Positions 1-12,179 are shown, numbered from the stretch's first letter. The stretch: DNA of 64,000 nucleotides from Ochotona curzoniae (GCF_017591425.1 NW_024466599.1:25520001-25584000); one strand, 5' to 3'. Notes: a model not told the origin generated them from the letters alone. Translations and numbers: made by a program.

Positions 1-178
1 CTCTATCTCAGTTTCCCGTGTGCATGGCAAAGACCCAATCACTTGAACCATCACCTGCTGCCTCTTAGAATCTCCATTAGCAGGAAGCTGGAATTTGTAG
101 CTGCAGCTGGAGCTTGAACCCAGAACCCGGACTATCAAATGAATGGTATAGGCATCCAAGCACCCACCCTTCATTATA
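1..178 (-). repeat. Lagomorph CSINE, older subtype, truncated by window edge
   Basis: Antisense SINE body: TCACCTGCTGCCTC followed by TTAGCAGGAAGCTGGAAT and a GAACCCAGAACCCGGACT-like B-box region. The subtype is the one with the 'aatgcacaccctgggaggcagcaggtga' internal segment. Diverged and cut by the window start. Confidence 0.7.
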
Positions 179-1045
179 TATAAACTTCCAAAATGGAAGT
201 TGAAGGAAGGCATTTAACAGTTAACATATCACTGAGGACACCCACGTTCCGTATTGGATGCCTTGTTCATTTCCCACCTCCTGTGCTTCCTATCCAGTTT
301 CTTGTACATTTACGCCCTTAAAGGCCAGGGCCGATTGCTTAGATACTTGGCCCTGCCACTTGTAGAGAGGACCCAGAGAAGTTCCAGTCTGCTGGCTTTG
401 AGTTTGTCCAAACTTAACTATTGTGAGCATTTAGGGAGTGATAAAGGATCTATCTAGTTGTCTCTGACTTTCAAGTAAAATACAGTGTTTGAATCATTTA
501 AACATCCTTTTATCATCTTTAAACATCTTTCTTGCTACATTATATACATTTGTTTCAGTAAGCTTTTTGCTAGGGAAAAAAAATGAAAAAACAGCATTGA
601 TTGTACCATCATAAGGTTATTGAACACTGTGTAGAGATTTAAATTTGGATGAGGCTAAGCTGCTGCAATTATGGAAGGTTGACTCACACAAACCACTCTT
701 TGGAGGCCAGAGGTCTGTGTACCTGTTTGCAGGAACATGGGGGATAGAGAAGCTCATTGTCTTGGAAGTTGGAGAAGATGTCTCAAATGAGAAAGCACTT
801 GAGCGAGGTGATGGAGACATAAAGGACGAGTTGTGGGCAGGAGAAGCTGCATGAGCAAAGCACAGAAGCAATTACTGCAGATTCCTGGCGACAGCATAAG
901 GATATGGGAGCCATGGTGGAGAGATGATTTTAGAAGAGTGAGCTAACCGTGTTTTGAAGAACCTTACATTTGACATGAGCAAGTCTAAATTTCTTCCTAT
1001 TGACAGAACCATTGAGCACATTTTTGTTTAAAGCTTCATTCATTT
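176..1045. other. Intronic, nothing recognised
   Basis: AT-rich with short open frames on both strands and no recognisable domain. No repeat identified by eye. Confidence 0.5.
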
Positions 1046-1360
1046 TTGGGCCCGGAGTAATAACCTAGTGGCTGAATCCTTGCATTGCACATGCTGGGAC
1101 ACCATATAGGAGCTGGTTTGTGTCGCAGCTGCTCCACTTCCCATCCAGCTTCCTGCTTGTGGTCTGGGAAAGCAGTCAAGTTTGTCCTAAAGCCTTGGGT
1201 CCCTGCACCTGTGTGGGAGACCTGGAGGCGGGCTCCTGGGTTTGGTTCAGCTTGGCTCAGCTCAGTTCTGGCTATTGTTGCCACTTGGAGAGTAAACCAG
1301 CAGATGTAATTTTTCTCTCTCTGTAGATCTGCGTTTCCAATAAAAATAAATCTTAAAAAT
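1046..1360 (+). repeat. CSINE, near full length, diverged
   Basis: Starts GGGCCCGGAGTAATAACC and contains CCCATCCAGCTTCCTGCTTG, CTGGGAAAGCAGTCAAG and GGGAGACCTGGAGG. It ends with a CT-rich tail and AATAAAAATAAATCTTA. The short open frames on both strands here are SINE-derived, not genes. No clear target-site duplication. Confidence 0.88.
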
Positions 1361-1739
1361 GACTAATGTGTCACTGAAGAAATGAAAAAGGAAATCAGGA
1401 ACCTTCCTGAAGAAACTGATGTTACTGTATGATCTATGAGTCAGTGAAAAATTAAATGAGAAAAAAACTGTTCTGAAGAAATGAAACTAAAAACAAAACA
1501 TCAAAATTCACGAGATATAGTTTCCGTTGATCTTTGTTGGTGAGATGTATCCCCTCTAGGCAATAAATAGATGGGTTTCATATTTTTAATACAATCTACT
1601 AGTCTGTGACATTTGAAAAGTTTAAGCCGTTTACATTCAGGGTTAATATAAATGGGTGGTAATTTGGTTCTGTCATTTAGCAATAGATTGTTCATTCATT
1701 TAGTTATCTGTTATTTTATTGTGATGTTCTTCACATTTG
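1361..1739. other. Intronic, nothing recognised
   Basis: AT-rich; no feature identified. Confidence 0.5.
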
Positions 1740-3790
1740 CCTTTGGTTTGGTGGGTGATATTCCTCTTTGTCAAGAGAACATCAAAATATCGTTTGTAGG
1801 TCAAGTTTAGAAGATGCGTCGTCTTTTAACTTTACTGTGGAAGAATTTTATTTCACTTTCAAAGACAAACAAAACATTTGTTGAGTACATTATTGTAGGC
1901 TGACAATTTTTGCTTTTAGAATCTTGAATATGTCGCTCCATTCCCTTCTGGCCTATAGAGTTTCCAATGCGAGGTCAGCTGTGAATTTAATTGCTATTCC
2001 TCTAAATATCAATTTGTTTTTTTCATGTGCATGTTTAAGGATCCTTTCCTTATGTTTAAGAGAGATTATCATGTTTCTGGGTGAAGATGGCTTTTGGTCC
2101 ACCCTGTTGGTGGTTCTGTGCCCCTCCTGGATGTTGTTTCCCAATCCTTTATCCAGATTAGGGAAATTTCCTTTACTATTTCATTAAATACATTTTTAAA
2201 CTCGGCTTCTCTTTCTGCACCTTCTGGGATTCCCATAGCTTATATTTGGCCTTTTAATGGTGTCTTTCAATTCTTGAGTACTTTTTTTTAGCTTGACCCA
2301 GCTCTGCTTCTAGCTTTTTATTGTTTCCCCATGGTGAGCAATAAATATCTTCCAAATTCTGGGATTCTTTCTTCTGCCTCTTTCATTGTACTATGGAGAC
2401 TTTCCATTGAATTTTTATCTGCTCTATTGCATCCTTCATCCCCAATAATTCAGCTTGATTTTGTTTCAGTATTTCCTATATGACATATTCCTTAAATTCC
2501 TGCATGTACTTCTCATTGTTGATCAGGAGCTTTAAGTCAAGTGTTTTGAATTCTGTATCCCCCATTTTCTCCATGTATTCCTCAGTTAACTCTAAGGTTG
2601 GCAAAGGCTTTTGCTCCTGTGCAGAAGAGTCTTCAGTAATACTCATTGTGCCTCTTCTTTTGCTCTTGATCATTGTATTTCTCGTGATCAGATTCTTCTT
2701 TTTGGGGCAGGTTCCCAAGCTATAACACACATAGGTCTGCAATTTTACTTTACTTATTGTGGTTAGTACATAGTTCTTTGTTTGCAGTTACTTGTACCAC
2801 TCCCTCCAGCGACTTTCAGATCTAAGCTCTTGTGTTAGATTTCCACCATGGTCTCCGTGGTCCTAGCTCCTGGCTCAGCACTCTACCTTCTGTTATCCTG
2901 TGCTGTTGTTACACAATTGTCTGTACAGTGTTTCTCCCACATCTGGTTAATGCGGTTCCCAGAATTAGGGAGACATCAAGTATCCTGAATAGCTAATCTT
3001 GGTGGAACCTGATGGCCATTAGGTCTGAGGGCCCTATAGACCTGTTTTGACACGTATGATGCCCAAATTGGTATTTTCCCTGTGGGTTCAGTGCAGTGCA
3101 CTGCACTGAGTTCATTGAGTTTGCTCCCAGCTCAGCACATGTGCAGCTCACTGTTGTCCTTGCAGCCTCAAAGCATTTGCCACACTGTACAAAATGGTGC
3201 CAGGAATGTGCCACTTGTTGATCTGACCACCAGGTCTGGGGGCTACCTGCACCAATTTTGAGTGGAATCTGTAGGATGCCACGTTGTTGCAATTCACTGA
3301 GGTAGAAATGAGCCTAGTGCATGCATAGTCCTGTCCCATAGCCTTTGCCTCTCTACACAGGATGGTGCCCAATTCGACTCTGCTGTGGGTTTGGACATGA
3401 AATCTACCTTGTTCCCTCACCACCTGTTTGGAAGCTGCTGCTCAGTCTCTGCTCCTGGGCAAATCAAACAAGCTAGCAGGCTGGGCAGTTCTTTGGGTTC
3501 ACCTCCCGAGTTCCTGCTGAACTCTCATTCTCACCTGGTAGCTATTGGAGTTTCAGCCGCCTGTGTGGTTCAAATCACTGCTTGCTGAATGCCACTGGGG
3601 TGTCTGGTCACTGCAACTCTACATCGTTGTGTCCACTGCTTTCCTGTGTCTATCAATCTCCATGAACCCCTCTACTGTTGTTCTGTCCTCTCCTGTTTTC
3701 TGGAATGTCCCCTCTGTGCTTCACCCTGGCTAATGTTTCTCCATCTGTTTAAACGACACACTCACCCTATTCCACTATCTTGATTCTGAC
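1740..3790 (-). mobile_element. L1 LINE 5' region, antisense, 3'-truncated
   Basis: The + strand reads like the reverse complement of an L1 5'UTR and leader: a Ser/Thr- and Lys/Glu-rich frame on the - strand at 2742-2476 (motifs LTEEYMEKMGD, LLINNEKYMQEF) continues, with stops, to about 1950. The lower-coordinate end (CATTCCCTTCTGGCCTATAG, TTTCTGGGTGAAGATGG) matches the pattern of old mammalian L1 5' regions. The sequence above 2750 would be the element's 5'UTR. ORF2, with endonuclease and reverse transcriptase, is absent. The frame is broken, so the copy is a fossil. Exact subfamily not determined. Confidence 0.72.
3088..3109. repeat. 22-bp perfect palindrome inside L1 5' region
   Basis: The half-site TCAGTGCAGTG is followed directly by its reverse complement CACTGCACTGA, with no spacer. 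Confidence 0.95.
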
Positions 3791-3966
3791 TCCACATACT
3801 TTCAAAAGTAATAATAAATATTTTCATTTTGGAATATGGAGAAGAAAGAACTGTAGGTAGTTTTTCAATGGTTTGAATGTTACTTGAATTTCTTGATGTT
3901 GTTCTGGTTCCTAGGGTTAAACTTTCCTTGAGTTACAAATTTGTATATCATCAAAAACTTTTTGTT

Positions 3967-4275
3967 TGAAAGATTTATTTATCTATTGGAAAGTCAGATA
4001 AGAGGAAAGAGAAAGAGTTTGTTTCCATCCATGGGTTCAGTCCAAAAATGGCCACAATATCTAGAGCTGGGCTGATATGGAGCCAGGAGCATCTTCAGAA
4101 TCTGCTACATGGGTAGGCTCAGGGACTCAAGCACTTAGACTGCCTTCTACCCTGTTCCCAGATGTATTGGCAGGGAGCTGGATCAGAGAGGAGAAGCTAG
4201 AATGAACCAGTGCTCATATGGTATGCTAGCACTCTAGGCTGTGGCTTTACCCACTATGCCACAGCTTTGGCTGCA
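3967..4275 (-). repeat. CSINE, diverged, antisense
   Basis: Begins AAAGATTTATTTATCTATTGG (reverse of the A-rich tail). It continues with GGAGCCAGGAGCATCTTC, GGCAGGGAGCTGGATCAGAG and CCCACTATGCCACAGCTTTGG (reverse of the tRNA-like head). Confidence 0.85.
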
Positions 4276-4276
4276 C

Positions 4277-5800
4277 CAAAACTTGGCTGATTCCACTGAA
4301 TGTAGGACAGTAATACTGGTAGCATGTAGTCACCAATTGAACATCATGTCATCATTTAAATGTAGAGAGAAGTTAATAGAGGTCAGTGACACTTTATAAT
4401 AGAAGACAACATGTTCACCATTACAGTATATTGCTTCGATATATTCTTTATGGATTTTTCTTTCCAGGTATTTTGGTAATTTTGCTGTTGCCTTGAAGAC
4501 ATGGATATACCTTTTTGTGTATATATTCGTTATACATATATCTATATATACTTAATATAAGTGCAAAACATAGGCCAAATAGGAAATCAGATTTTAAGAC
4601 ATATAAATTGTTTCTCTTTAAGCTTTGAGTTCTAAAGGTAAACATTTTATTCTGAGCTGAGGCTTTGATCAAGTAAATGGGTATGATCCCCTGAAATCAA
4701 AACACAGGAGGTTTTATTTACTCTCTTAGAAGAAGTGCCCTGAAGTTCTTTGTATTGAAAATGTTTTGTGTTCTTCTGAAAACCCTTTAGGAAAATTATT
4801 TACAAGAAAGCTCTGTAAAGAATTAGGTATTTGTTTACACTGTCTTCTATAAAAATTTTTTAATGCCACTTTATATACATGTTAATGTAAGCAACAGATT
4901 TAGATTTCTTAAATTCAGAGACCTTTAGAAATTATTCGAGATATGCTCCGAAGCATGTTTTTGCGTTGTTTTGTAAGCAGAACCCAGTGTATAAGCATCT
5001 AATAAAAAAATAAGAATGTTGAAGGTGGGGGGCATGTCATGTCCCTAGAGAAAGTCAGCTTTGCTACAAGAGGCAAGGCGTTCAGCTAGAACAAATGTTT
5101 TTCAGAATCGAGCTCCTCTTGGAGGTTTCTGGCATGTTTGTTGCATTTGTCTGTGGTGGATCCCATAAATGCTGATTCTACAAGCCATGTTCTTTATTGG
5201 AGGCTTCCGCATCCCATGACCAGGACCTGAGTTGGTCTTGGCTTCGGAAAGTGAGGACTTCACCAGGCTGTTACTCCTGGTTTCGCTGATACTGCTGATT
5301 TTGGCTGTGAGCAGTTGTAGATGCTAGCGGTCCATTCTGCGATTGTTGCAGGGACTCTGGCAGGTCTCGTTCTTGATGCTTCTGGAGCTGTTTTTTGATG
5401 TTATCGTTTAGCAGTCTTATTATATGAAGTCTAAAGGTTGTTTTAAACCTGAAGTACATGTCAACTGAGAGTAAAATTTTAATTAAAAAGTAATTTTACA
5501 GACTGATAATTGTAAATCTAATTGAATGTGGAGAAATCTAGGAATCTGTTATGACTATATTATTCTTATATAAAATGTTTATATAAAATGTAAGAAAATC
5601 ACATAAATATAAAACATTTGTTTATAATAATCACAGATGCTTGACTATTTATTGTCATTTTTGTATGGCTGTATTCTCAGCCTTCTGTTATTGAAGGAGG
5701 TTGGGTTCCTTTATCTGTAAGATTTCAGCCCAGCTTCCTTCTGTTTATAGTGTGGAAGTTGACTTTGCTTTCACATAGGCCTTTAAACAGTTAAGTTACA
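4277..5800. other. Intronic, AT-rich, nothing recognised
   Basis: Includes a TATA-rich stretch at about 4515-4560 (alternating TA/ATA). No exon, RNA gene or mobile element identified. Confidence 0.5.
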
Positions 5801-5823
5801 AACGGTTGTTAATTTTTTTGCAG

Positions 5824-5997
5824 ATGAAAACTGGGATGATGATCAGCTGCTGGGTTTTGAGCCATGCAATGAGAACCTTATCTCTGGCTGCAATATAATT
5901 AATGGGAAGTGTGAATGTGATACCATTCGGACCTGCAACAACCCTTTTGAGTTTCCCAGGAAGGATATGTGCCTTTCAGCTTTAAAGAGGATTGAAG
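5824..5997 (+). CDS. CRIM1: CRIM1 coding exon 2 (internal, partial CDS)
   Basis: Encodes 58 residues of CRIM1, a type I membrane protein that binds BMP/TGF-beta family ligands in the secretory pathway and at the cell surface and tunes their processing and delivery. The frame reads (G)AT GAA AAC TGG and runs through LLGFEPCNENL, NIINGKCEC and FPRKDMCLSALKRIE, colinear with the human protein as I recall it, just after the IGFBP-like N-terminal module. Six cysteines (EPC, SGC, KC, EC, RTC, DMC) are retained. The acceptor is a T-rich tract ending TTTTTTTGCAG at 5823 and the donor is AAG|GTAAGC at 5998. Both boundaries are phase 1, so the exon is symmetric. Unspliced read-through would stop within four codons. 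Differences from my recollection of human include NWT to NWD (loss of an N-glycosylation sequon), GFKP to GFEP, ECNT to ECDT and PSQD to PRKD. Confidence 0.97.
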
Positions 5998-6822
5998 GTA
6001 AGCAATGATTTTCATGAAGTATCCACTCATCAGCCTTAACAGCAGGTGACTTGAGCAGTGATCTCATGTGAGCGTCCAAAAGTGAAGGGAGTACTACTGA
6101 GCTTGGTGGCCTTTGCAGCCCCAACTCAGTTGCGTGGAATTTGCCAGGTGCTGATGTGTATGTGTGTGTGTTTCCTGGAAGCTGTGGAGTCGTAATGCTG
6201 TGATCATCTGAGCAGGGTCACCTGTGTCAGCCTGCCTAGGTACCTCTGCCTCATAGGTAACTTCCTGAGTGCTGGGCTTGAGATCAGCATCTGTTGTAAC
6301 CAGCTCCATTCTGCTTGACTTACCGTAGTATGGGCTCCCCGGGGAGAGATTGTTAAATAGAAGTAGAGTTCATTTGGCAAGAAAAGGTCTCTGTTTACAA
6401 GAGATGGGGGAATCTGGCCATGCTAGTGGCGGCAACTGAGGACTTAGGTTGGTTTTGCCAGGGACAGGAATGCTTAAATGTAGACATACTGAATGAGATA
6501 CTTCACGTTTAGAGAGTGGTCAGACATTGTATTCCATAGCAGGACAGTTGTATTTGTATTGCTCATAACTTGGGTACATCCATGCACACAATCTAGAAGG
6601 AGGATTGACAGCCTGGAGATATGATTCATGACCATGCTAAACCTAAGAGTAGCAGCCCGTTCGGTGCTGTGTCTCCCAACCACAGAGGGGTGAAGCTTGC
6701 ACTTGGTGCCTCATCCCTGCCCCCGACCAGCTTTAAACCCTTGTCCTCAGTTTCTTCTGGGAAAGAAAAGTGCTGGAAGAGACATATTTAATTATGCACC
6801 TATCTCTAATGTGGTTATAGTT
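5998..6822. other. Intronic, nothing recognised
   Basis: First 800 bp of intron 2. A short GT run at about 6157-6171 is the only simple repeat noted. Confidence 0.5.
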
Positions 6823-7180
6823 TGGGCGGTGGCTGTTGTGGCACAGCAGGTAAGATGATGTGTTGGTATGCCTGCTTTACATAGTACGGTGAGCCCCAGC
6901 CCCACTTCTGATCCTGCTTCCTGCTAGCGTGCAACTTGGGAAAGGCACCGTATGATGACTCAAGTACTTGGGTTCTTGCCACCCCAGTGAGAGTCCTGGG
7001 TAGAGATTCAGGCTCCTGGCTTTCGCCTGGCCCAGCTCCAGCTCTTACCGGCATTTGGGGAAAGAACGAGGGTTGCTCTCTCCCTCTCCCTTTTCTGCTC
7101 TCTTGCCTCTCTCCCTCTTTCTTCCTCCCCTCTCCCACTGTATTCCCCTCCTTCTCTCTTAAGTAAAAAAATGGTCTTAG
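6823..7180 (+). repeat. CSINE with expanded pyrimidine tail
   Basis: Head GTTGTGGCACAGCAGGTAAG, body CTCCTGGCTTTCGCCTGGCC and CATTTGGGGAAAGAACGAG. A CT-rich region of nearly 90 bp (about 7076-7165) replaces the usual ~35 bp CT block before the A-rich tail. Confidence 0.85.
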
Positions 7181-8499
7181 AAGTAAGGTTAGTAATATAG
7201 CTTGGAATACCAAGCATTTGCAAAGGCCAAAAATTGAGTTCATAAAGGAAGTACAACCAGCACTGAAGCTTCTGAAATGTATTGTGTCCAACTTGTATTA
7301 AAACATTATAAAGAATGAGACATTCTCAATGACCTGTAGATTAACATTTCTCTGTATTACCCAGACTGCTAAATCATCAAGAGAGTGTATAGTTGAAAAT
7401 AGTAAAAATAAATACATTTTGGAAGGCCATAGATACTATCTTATCCAGTCCTTGAATTTAAGCACTTGGGATTTGTTTCAACGTAACTACTAAGTAGCAG
7501 ACCTAGAACTTGTATGCCAAGTATTCTTCCAGTCACGTCATGAATTTAGACAGAGCAGTTGCCTAACTCAGCTCTGTCACCTAGTCACACTTTGTTCAAC
7601 ACCTCCCCCAACCCTCTTGCCCTCTCAGGTAAGAAGTGGTTTGTCAGCTTTGGAAATAGAAACATTTAAGGATGTAGATATTTGCTCATGTGTTCATTTA
7701 AGTAGGGTAAAGAAACCTAATTTAATTACTCATCCATATTTAAATCCACAGTATATAAAAGAAGCACTTTAAATTCTTAGTTTTGCCATTCTTATGAAAC
7801 TTTTTATTGTGGTGTTTCAAATGCCTCGATAAGACTGCCTTTTGTCCTCATACATACCATGCGATCTGCACGCAAGCGCCACCTCTCCACTGCTGGCCTA
7901 GTTTTTGTTTTTTTTTTTTTGAGATGTGGCAGATCTAAGTTGGATGCTTTTACAGGTAGTTTATTTCCCACACTCAATACCTACCCACACAGAATTGGGA
8001 TGGTTATATTTATGATTAGTTAGGTATGTATTTCTGATCTTCACAATACGAAGAGTAATTGCACTGGTTTTTAAAGCAAATCTGAAAAGCTGTTTGCAAG
8101 ATTCAGCACTTCCAATTGTGAGATTGTTTCCCACAGGAGTAATTATTGTATCTAATTAAATTTCTTTACTTTTTTCTTTTAAAGACTTATTCTGTCAGAT
8201 GCTCTCTGTATAATCTACAAAGTAAACTGCACTGAGGTCATGTGAGGTGGATATATCTTCTATGGTGCTTTGTTACTCAATGTGAAGCACTCTGCAATAT
8301 GTGAGATGTTGCTAGCAGTTAGGATTAGAGCACTTCTATTTTCTGAGCCCCAGATTTGAAGAAAAAGCCATATACATATCAGGTTGTCACTGCCTGGGAG
8401 AATTAATGGAAAGATAGTATGTAGTACATATAATTGCCATTAGTAGTCACAGAAATTCAATCATTGAAATTTTATAGAGTTCAGAGTCAAAGCATGACC
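7181..8499. other. Intronic, nothing recognised
   Basis: AT-rich; a T16-type homopolymer run sits near 7901-7920. No feature identified. Confidence 0.5.
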
Positions 8500-8870
8500 T
8501 GGAGTTGTGTGATAAGGAGGGGTAGAGCCTAAATAATTCAGACTTTGCATAATGCTGGATTTCAGAAATGAGAATAACATGGACAAAAGAATCCAGTATG
8601 AAAGTAAGAATACATAAGATATTGTGAAACTGGAAGGTGGTCTAATAGGACAAGGTTTTGTGTCTATAGATAACAAAAAGCGGGAGTCAGGATAGGGCAG
8701 GATTATGTGATATCTTAAACATTGTGCAGGGAACACAAACCTGGTCATAGGAGCTATGAGTAGTCATTGCAGCATGAGAAAGTGTGGATATGTAGTGTCT
8801 TGATAGAAGGACCTACAATAACAGAGGGTTGAACATTTTTAAAGATGGTTTAAGGATTTCTAACCTGAAA
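8500..8870 (-). repeat. Possible ancient L2 LINE fragment
   Basis: GGGCAGGATTATGTGATAT followed by AGTAGTCATTGCAGCATG resembles the antisense L2 stretch that reads 'ccagatcatg...gcagtagtcc'. Heavily diverged. Confidence 0.33.
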
Positions 8871-8910
8871 TAGAGTGAATAGTACAAGTAATAGAAAAGC
8901 CAATGTAAGT

Positions 8911-9188
8911 GTTACAGCACAGTGGGTTTAATTGCCACTGGAGATGCCTGCATTTTGTATCCCAGTGCTGACTGGAGTCAGGGCTCATCCACTTCTGAAC
9001 CCATTTCCTACTAATACACATCAGAAGCAGAAGTTGATATCCCAGTGGATCTAGCCACCCACATGGAAAATACAGTTGGAGTTGGGGCTCCTGGTTTTTG
9101 TGGACATTTGAATAGTGAAAGGGCAGATATCTGTCTCTCCCTTTCTGTGAGTTTGTCTTTCAGATAGAAAAATATTTTCTTAAAAAAA
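8911..9188 (+). repeat. CSINE, old and diverged
   Basis: Head GTTACAGCACAGTGGGTTTAA; TTTTGTATCCCAGTGCTGAC; CTCCTGGTTTTTGTGGACA; tail TCTTTCAGATAGAAAAATAT. About 280 bp. Confidence 0.72.
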
Positions 9189-9539
9189 CATCATAGGAAA
9201 ATACTGTGATAAAATTGAACCCCAAAAATGAGGCAATTATTTTAGAGGATGTAAGGCCAGGAGGGCTTCCAACATGTGAGAACTAATACAGTGTATCTGA
9301 ATGTTAATACGAATGATCTGGGGAAAAAAATGGTCACTGAAGCAAAGTCTTTGTGGAATACTGGGAGCAAAATTGTTATCTGACAGATGGAAGAAGGGGT
9401 ATTGAATAATTGAGGGTGGGGAATAAAAATGTGAAATAGGACATCTTGAAAGAAAAGGACAGGTGCATTAATGAGAGAAATATAATAGGATCATTTACTG
9501 GTGCTAATAGTTTACCTAGGATTAGTGGTTATTTCTATA

Positions 9540-10250
9540 TCAGGAAGGATCGAAAGCAGCGATATGATCAGGGGAGGTGAGATCTCGTTGGGGCTCAAGG
9601 ATAGAGAAGGAGGTTACTAAGAAAGTAAGAAAGAATTGTCAAACTTTGACCTGATGTAGTAAGGACTAAGAAGGACCCTGGATGGTGGGGTTGGCCAAAG
9701 AGGAGTAAAGAACAGAGAGCCTGGAGGTCAGATGGGATTGCCAGAAGGAGTTGCCCCTGTGAGTGAGAAGGATATATCGTGAACAGTGGAGGGGATACTG
9801 CGGTTAAATTCAGCTACTGCATGCAGCTGGTGATGTAATCTCGTCACATTTCAGTAAATGCAGTCTTGAAGAGGTAAAAAGGGAAAATAATATGAGAGTG
9901 ACAGTATAAACTTTGAAGACTTAGGAGATGTGGGAGATAAAGCCACTCTTACTTGAGAGGGCTTCAAGGGAAAGAGTAGGTGGGAGTTTCCAGGACTCTG
10001 CTGGAATGGAACTGTGAAGTCAACATCCCGAGAGGAGGATGAGCCAGACCGTGGGATCTAGAAAGCACCCAGAGGGTTTGGAAGGGAGGGCTTTGCAGGG
10101 AGTGACTGCAAAGCCAGGTGGAGGTTAGAGTCTGGTAATGATGGTGTCACTTTAGGCTTGCTTCTGGTGGTCTCTGCGGGGGTGAGTAATTCTGGCTTAA
10201 GCCATAGGGAAGGTCTTTGGGCCTTCTAAGGTATGTGGCATGATTGGGAG
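9540..10250 (-). repeat. Possible ancient L2 fragment, G/A-rich
   Basis: Purine-rich text such as GATATGATCAGGGGAGGTGAG and ACTGCATGCAGCTGGTGATG is in the style of antisense L2 ORF-derived sequence. The assignment is weak. Confidence 0.28.
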
Positions 10251-11003
10251 GGTGAGAAGAATTGTATTTTTGGCCGAATAAGATGAGAAATCATGGGTTC
10301 CATTTCTGTTGAAAATGAGCTATAGGTATGATGGTAACATGTCCTAACAGCACATTTCTGTCGCATTTATAAATTTATGGAGAATAATGGCAATGTCTAC
10401 ATATTTAAGGAAGGCTTATTTATTAAGTATGATTAAATGGAAACACTAGTTCCTTGATTTTGCCTTCAGTTTTATTTCCTAAAACCATATGAATATATCA
10501 CCACAATGTCAGTTTGATTTTAGAGGACTAGAGTACTGGGTAAGAGTCAGCCATGAGTTTGCACGGAACACTTTGTCATGCGATCTGTGAGGACCAAGGA
10601 AGAAGTCTGGTAAAGGGAATGTCCATGTCCTCTCACTGCGTTCTTAACCAAGCTCACGATTCTGTACCATTGTGCAGATTCAGCAGCAGTTTAGTGTATA
10701 GTATCCTGAGCATCACAACAGTGACCCGGCTAGCAAAAGCAAGAACTAGTGTGTGCAGCTGTCACAAGGGTGTTCTGGAAGGATCCATCAACATAGCAGT
10801 CATAAAGTCAGTGTTGAAGACTTCCATATGAAATACAGACTTACATATGAAGTCAGTTGAACTTGAAAATTTACATAGGATTCTAAGTTTGGGGTACAAG
10901 GCTTTAAAAATGATTGTAATTCAGAGTGGTCCTAATAAATTGAACTATTCAGAAGCACAAAGCAGTGTTACCTTCGGGGAAGGATACAAAACACTCTGGA
11001 AGA
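10251..11003. other. Intronic, nothing recognised
   Basis: Contains two short open frames (10553-10831 and 10847-11038, +) without recognisable domains. Confidence 0.45.
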
Positions 11004-11340
11004 CATTCATCTGTTTATTGGATCCAGAAAGTATTTAAATGCCAGAAAGATGCTAGGCACCGTTTCTTGTTGCTGCGGATCTGCTTCTTACAGAGCTGAC
11101 ATTCAGAGCAGGAGGGATGACAGTAAATACATAAAGGAATGAGCAAATATTATACAGTATGATAAAAGCTATTAAAGGATTAGGATGCTGTGAAAGACTT
11201 AATGGGGACATTGCTTTATGTGGAGATGTCAGAGTGCTCTGTGAGGAAAGGGCGTGTGAGCTGAACCAGTGTCAGGGTGATCTGAAGGGACAGAATCTAA
11301 GTGGAGGGGGACTGAAACTATAGAGTGTAGCAGGTAAGAA
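11004..11340 (-). repeat. L2 LINE fragment
   Basis: Order of motifs on the + strand: ATCTGTTTATTGGATCCAG, AGATGCTAGGCACCG, ACAGTAAATACATAAAGG, GTGTGAGCTGAACCAG. This matches the antisense 3' part of L2 ('...tttattgagcacctac...ctaggcac...gagctgagacc'). Confidence 0.58.
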
Positions 11341-11397
11341 CAAATGTATTATGTGGAAGAACCAGCAGGAGAGGCAAGCAGGGCAGTGTGACAGAAG

Positions 11398-11613
11398 GAG
11401 GGCAAGGAGAGAGAGAGAGAGGAGAAAACAGCGGACACTGGGCCGGGCACTTCTGGGTCTCCCACATGAGTGGCAGGGGCCCAGGCACTTGGGCCATCTT
11501 CCACTACTTTTCCCAAACCATTAGCAGGAAGCTGAATCAGAAGCGGAGCAGCCGATACACAAACCGGCAGCAGCATTGCAGGCAGTGTTTTAACTTGCTA
11601 CTCCACAACACCA
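11398..11613 (-). repeat. CSINE, partial
   Basis: GAGAGAGAGAGAGG, CTGGGTCTCCCACATGAGTG, CACTTGGGCCATCTTCCACT, TTAGCAGGAAGCTGAATCAG. The tail end is missing. It is inserted into or adjoins the L2 fragment. Confidence 0.82.
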
Positions 11614-12179
11614 GATCTTAGTAATTTTTAATGTTAACTAGCTAACCTCTAAATAGCATTCTTACATGCATAGCTACCCCATTGAGGATTACAAAGACAG
11701 ATCCTGAGAGCAAAGTCAGACCTTTCCATGAAGAATGAAACTTTACTGGGTGGGAAATTATAAAGAAAAAAAAAAACAAATAGCCCAATTTGCTAGTGAG
11801 AATGTTATCATAGAGCAGTTTATTATAAAGCAAAGTTTATCATAAAGCAGAAACTAGCTGAATTGCTGTCAGGATGGGTTCCATGAAATGTGTTCTTAAA
11901 TGTGCTTTTAGCTTGTTGCTGTATCACATGTCATATGAGTTGGTGTGGTGATTAAGTAAAACGTTGTACTGCTTCAGTTGTAAAATTAACATTTTTGCGG
12001 GAGGAAGAGGATAATTAAACCTTTAGAAATCCCTCCTCTTTAGCCAAACACAGAGAAATGCTGTGACATGCTCTGTCATTTTGGACTGTGTCAAGTTATT
12101 TTTTTCTCTAAGATATTTCAGCGAAAGATTGGACAATCAGAAATGTGATTTGCTATATCACCATGTTATGCTGAGTGGA
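11614..12179. other. Intronic, nothing recognised
   Basis: AT-rich; no feature identified. Confidence 0.45.

Larger units (their letters stand above)
1..5823 (+). other. CRIM1: CRIM1 intron 1, 3' part
   Basis: All sequence upstream of exon 2 is intronic by position. It contains three SINE copies and a 2 kb antisense L1 fragment, listed separately. The stretches 176-1045, 1361-1739 and 4277-5800 are AT-rich and show no exon, RNA gene or repeat that I recognise. Confidence 0.85.
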
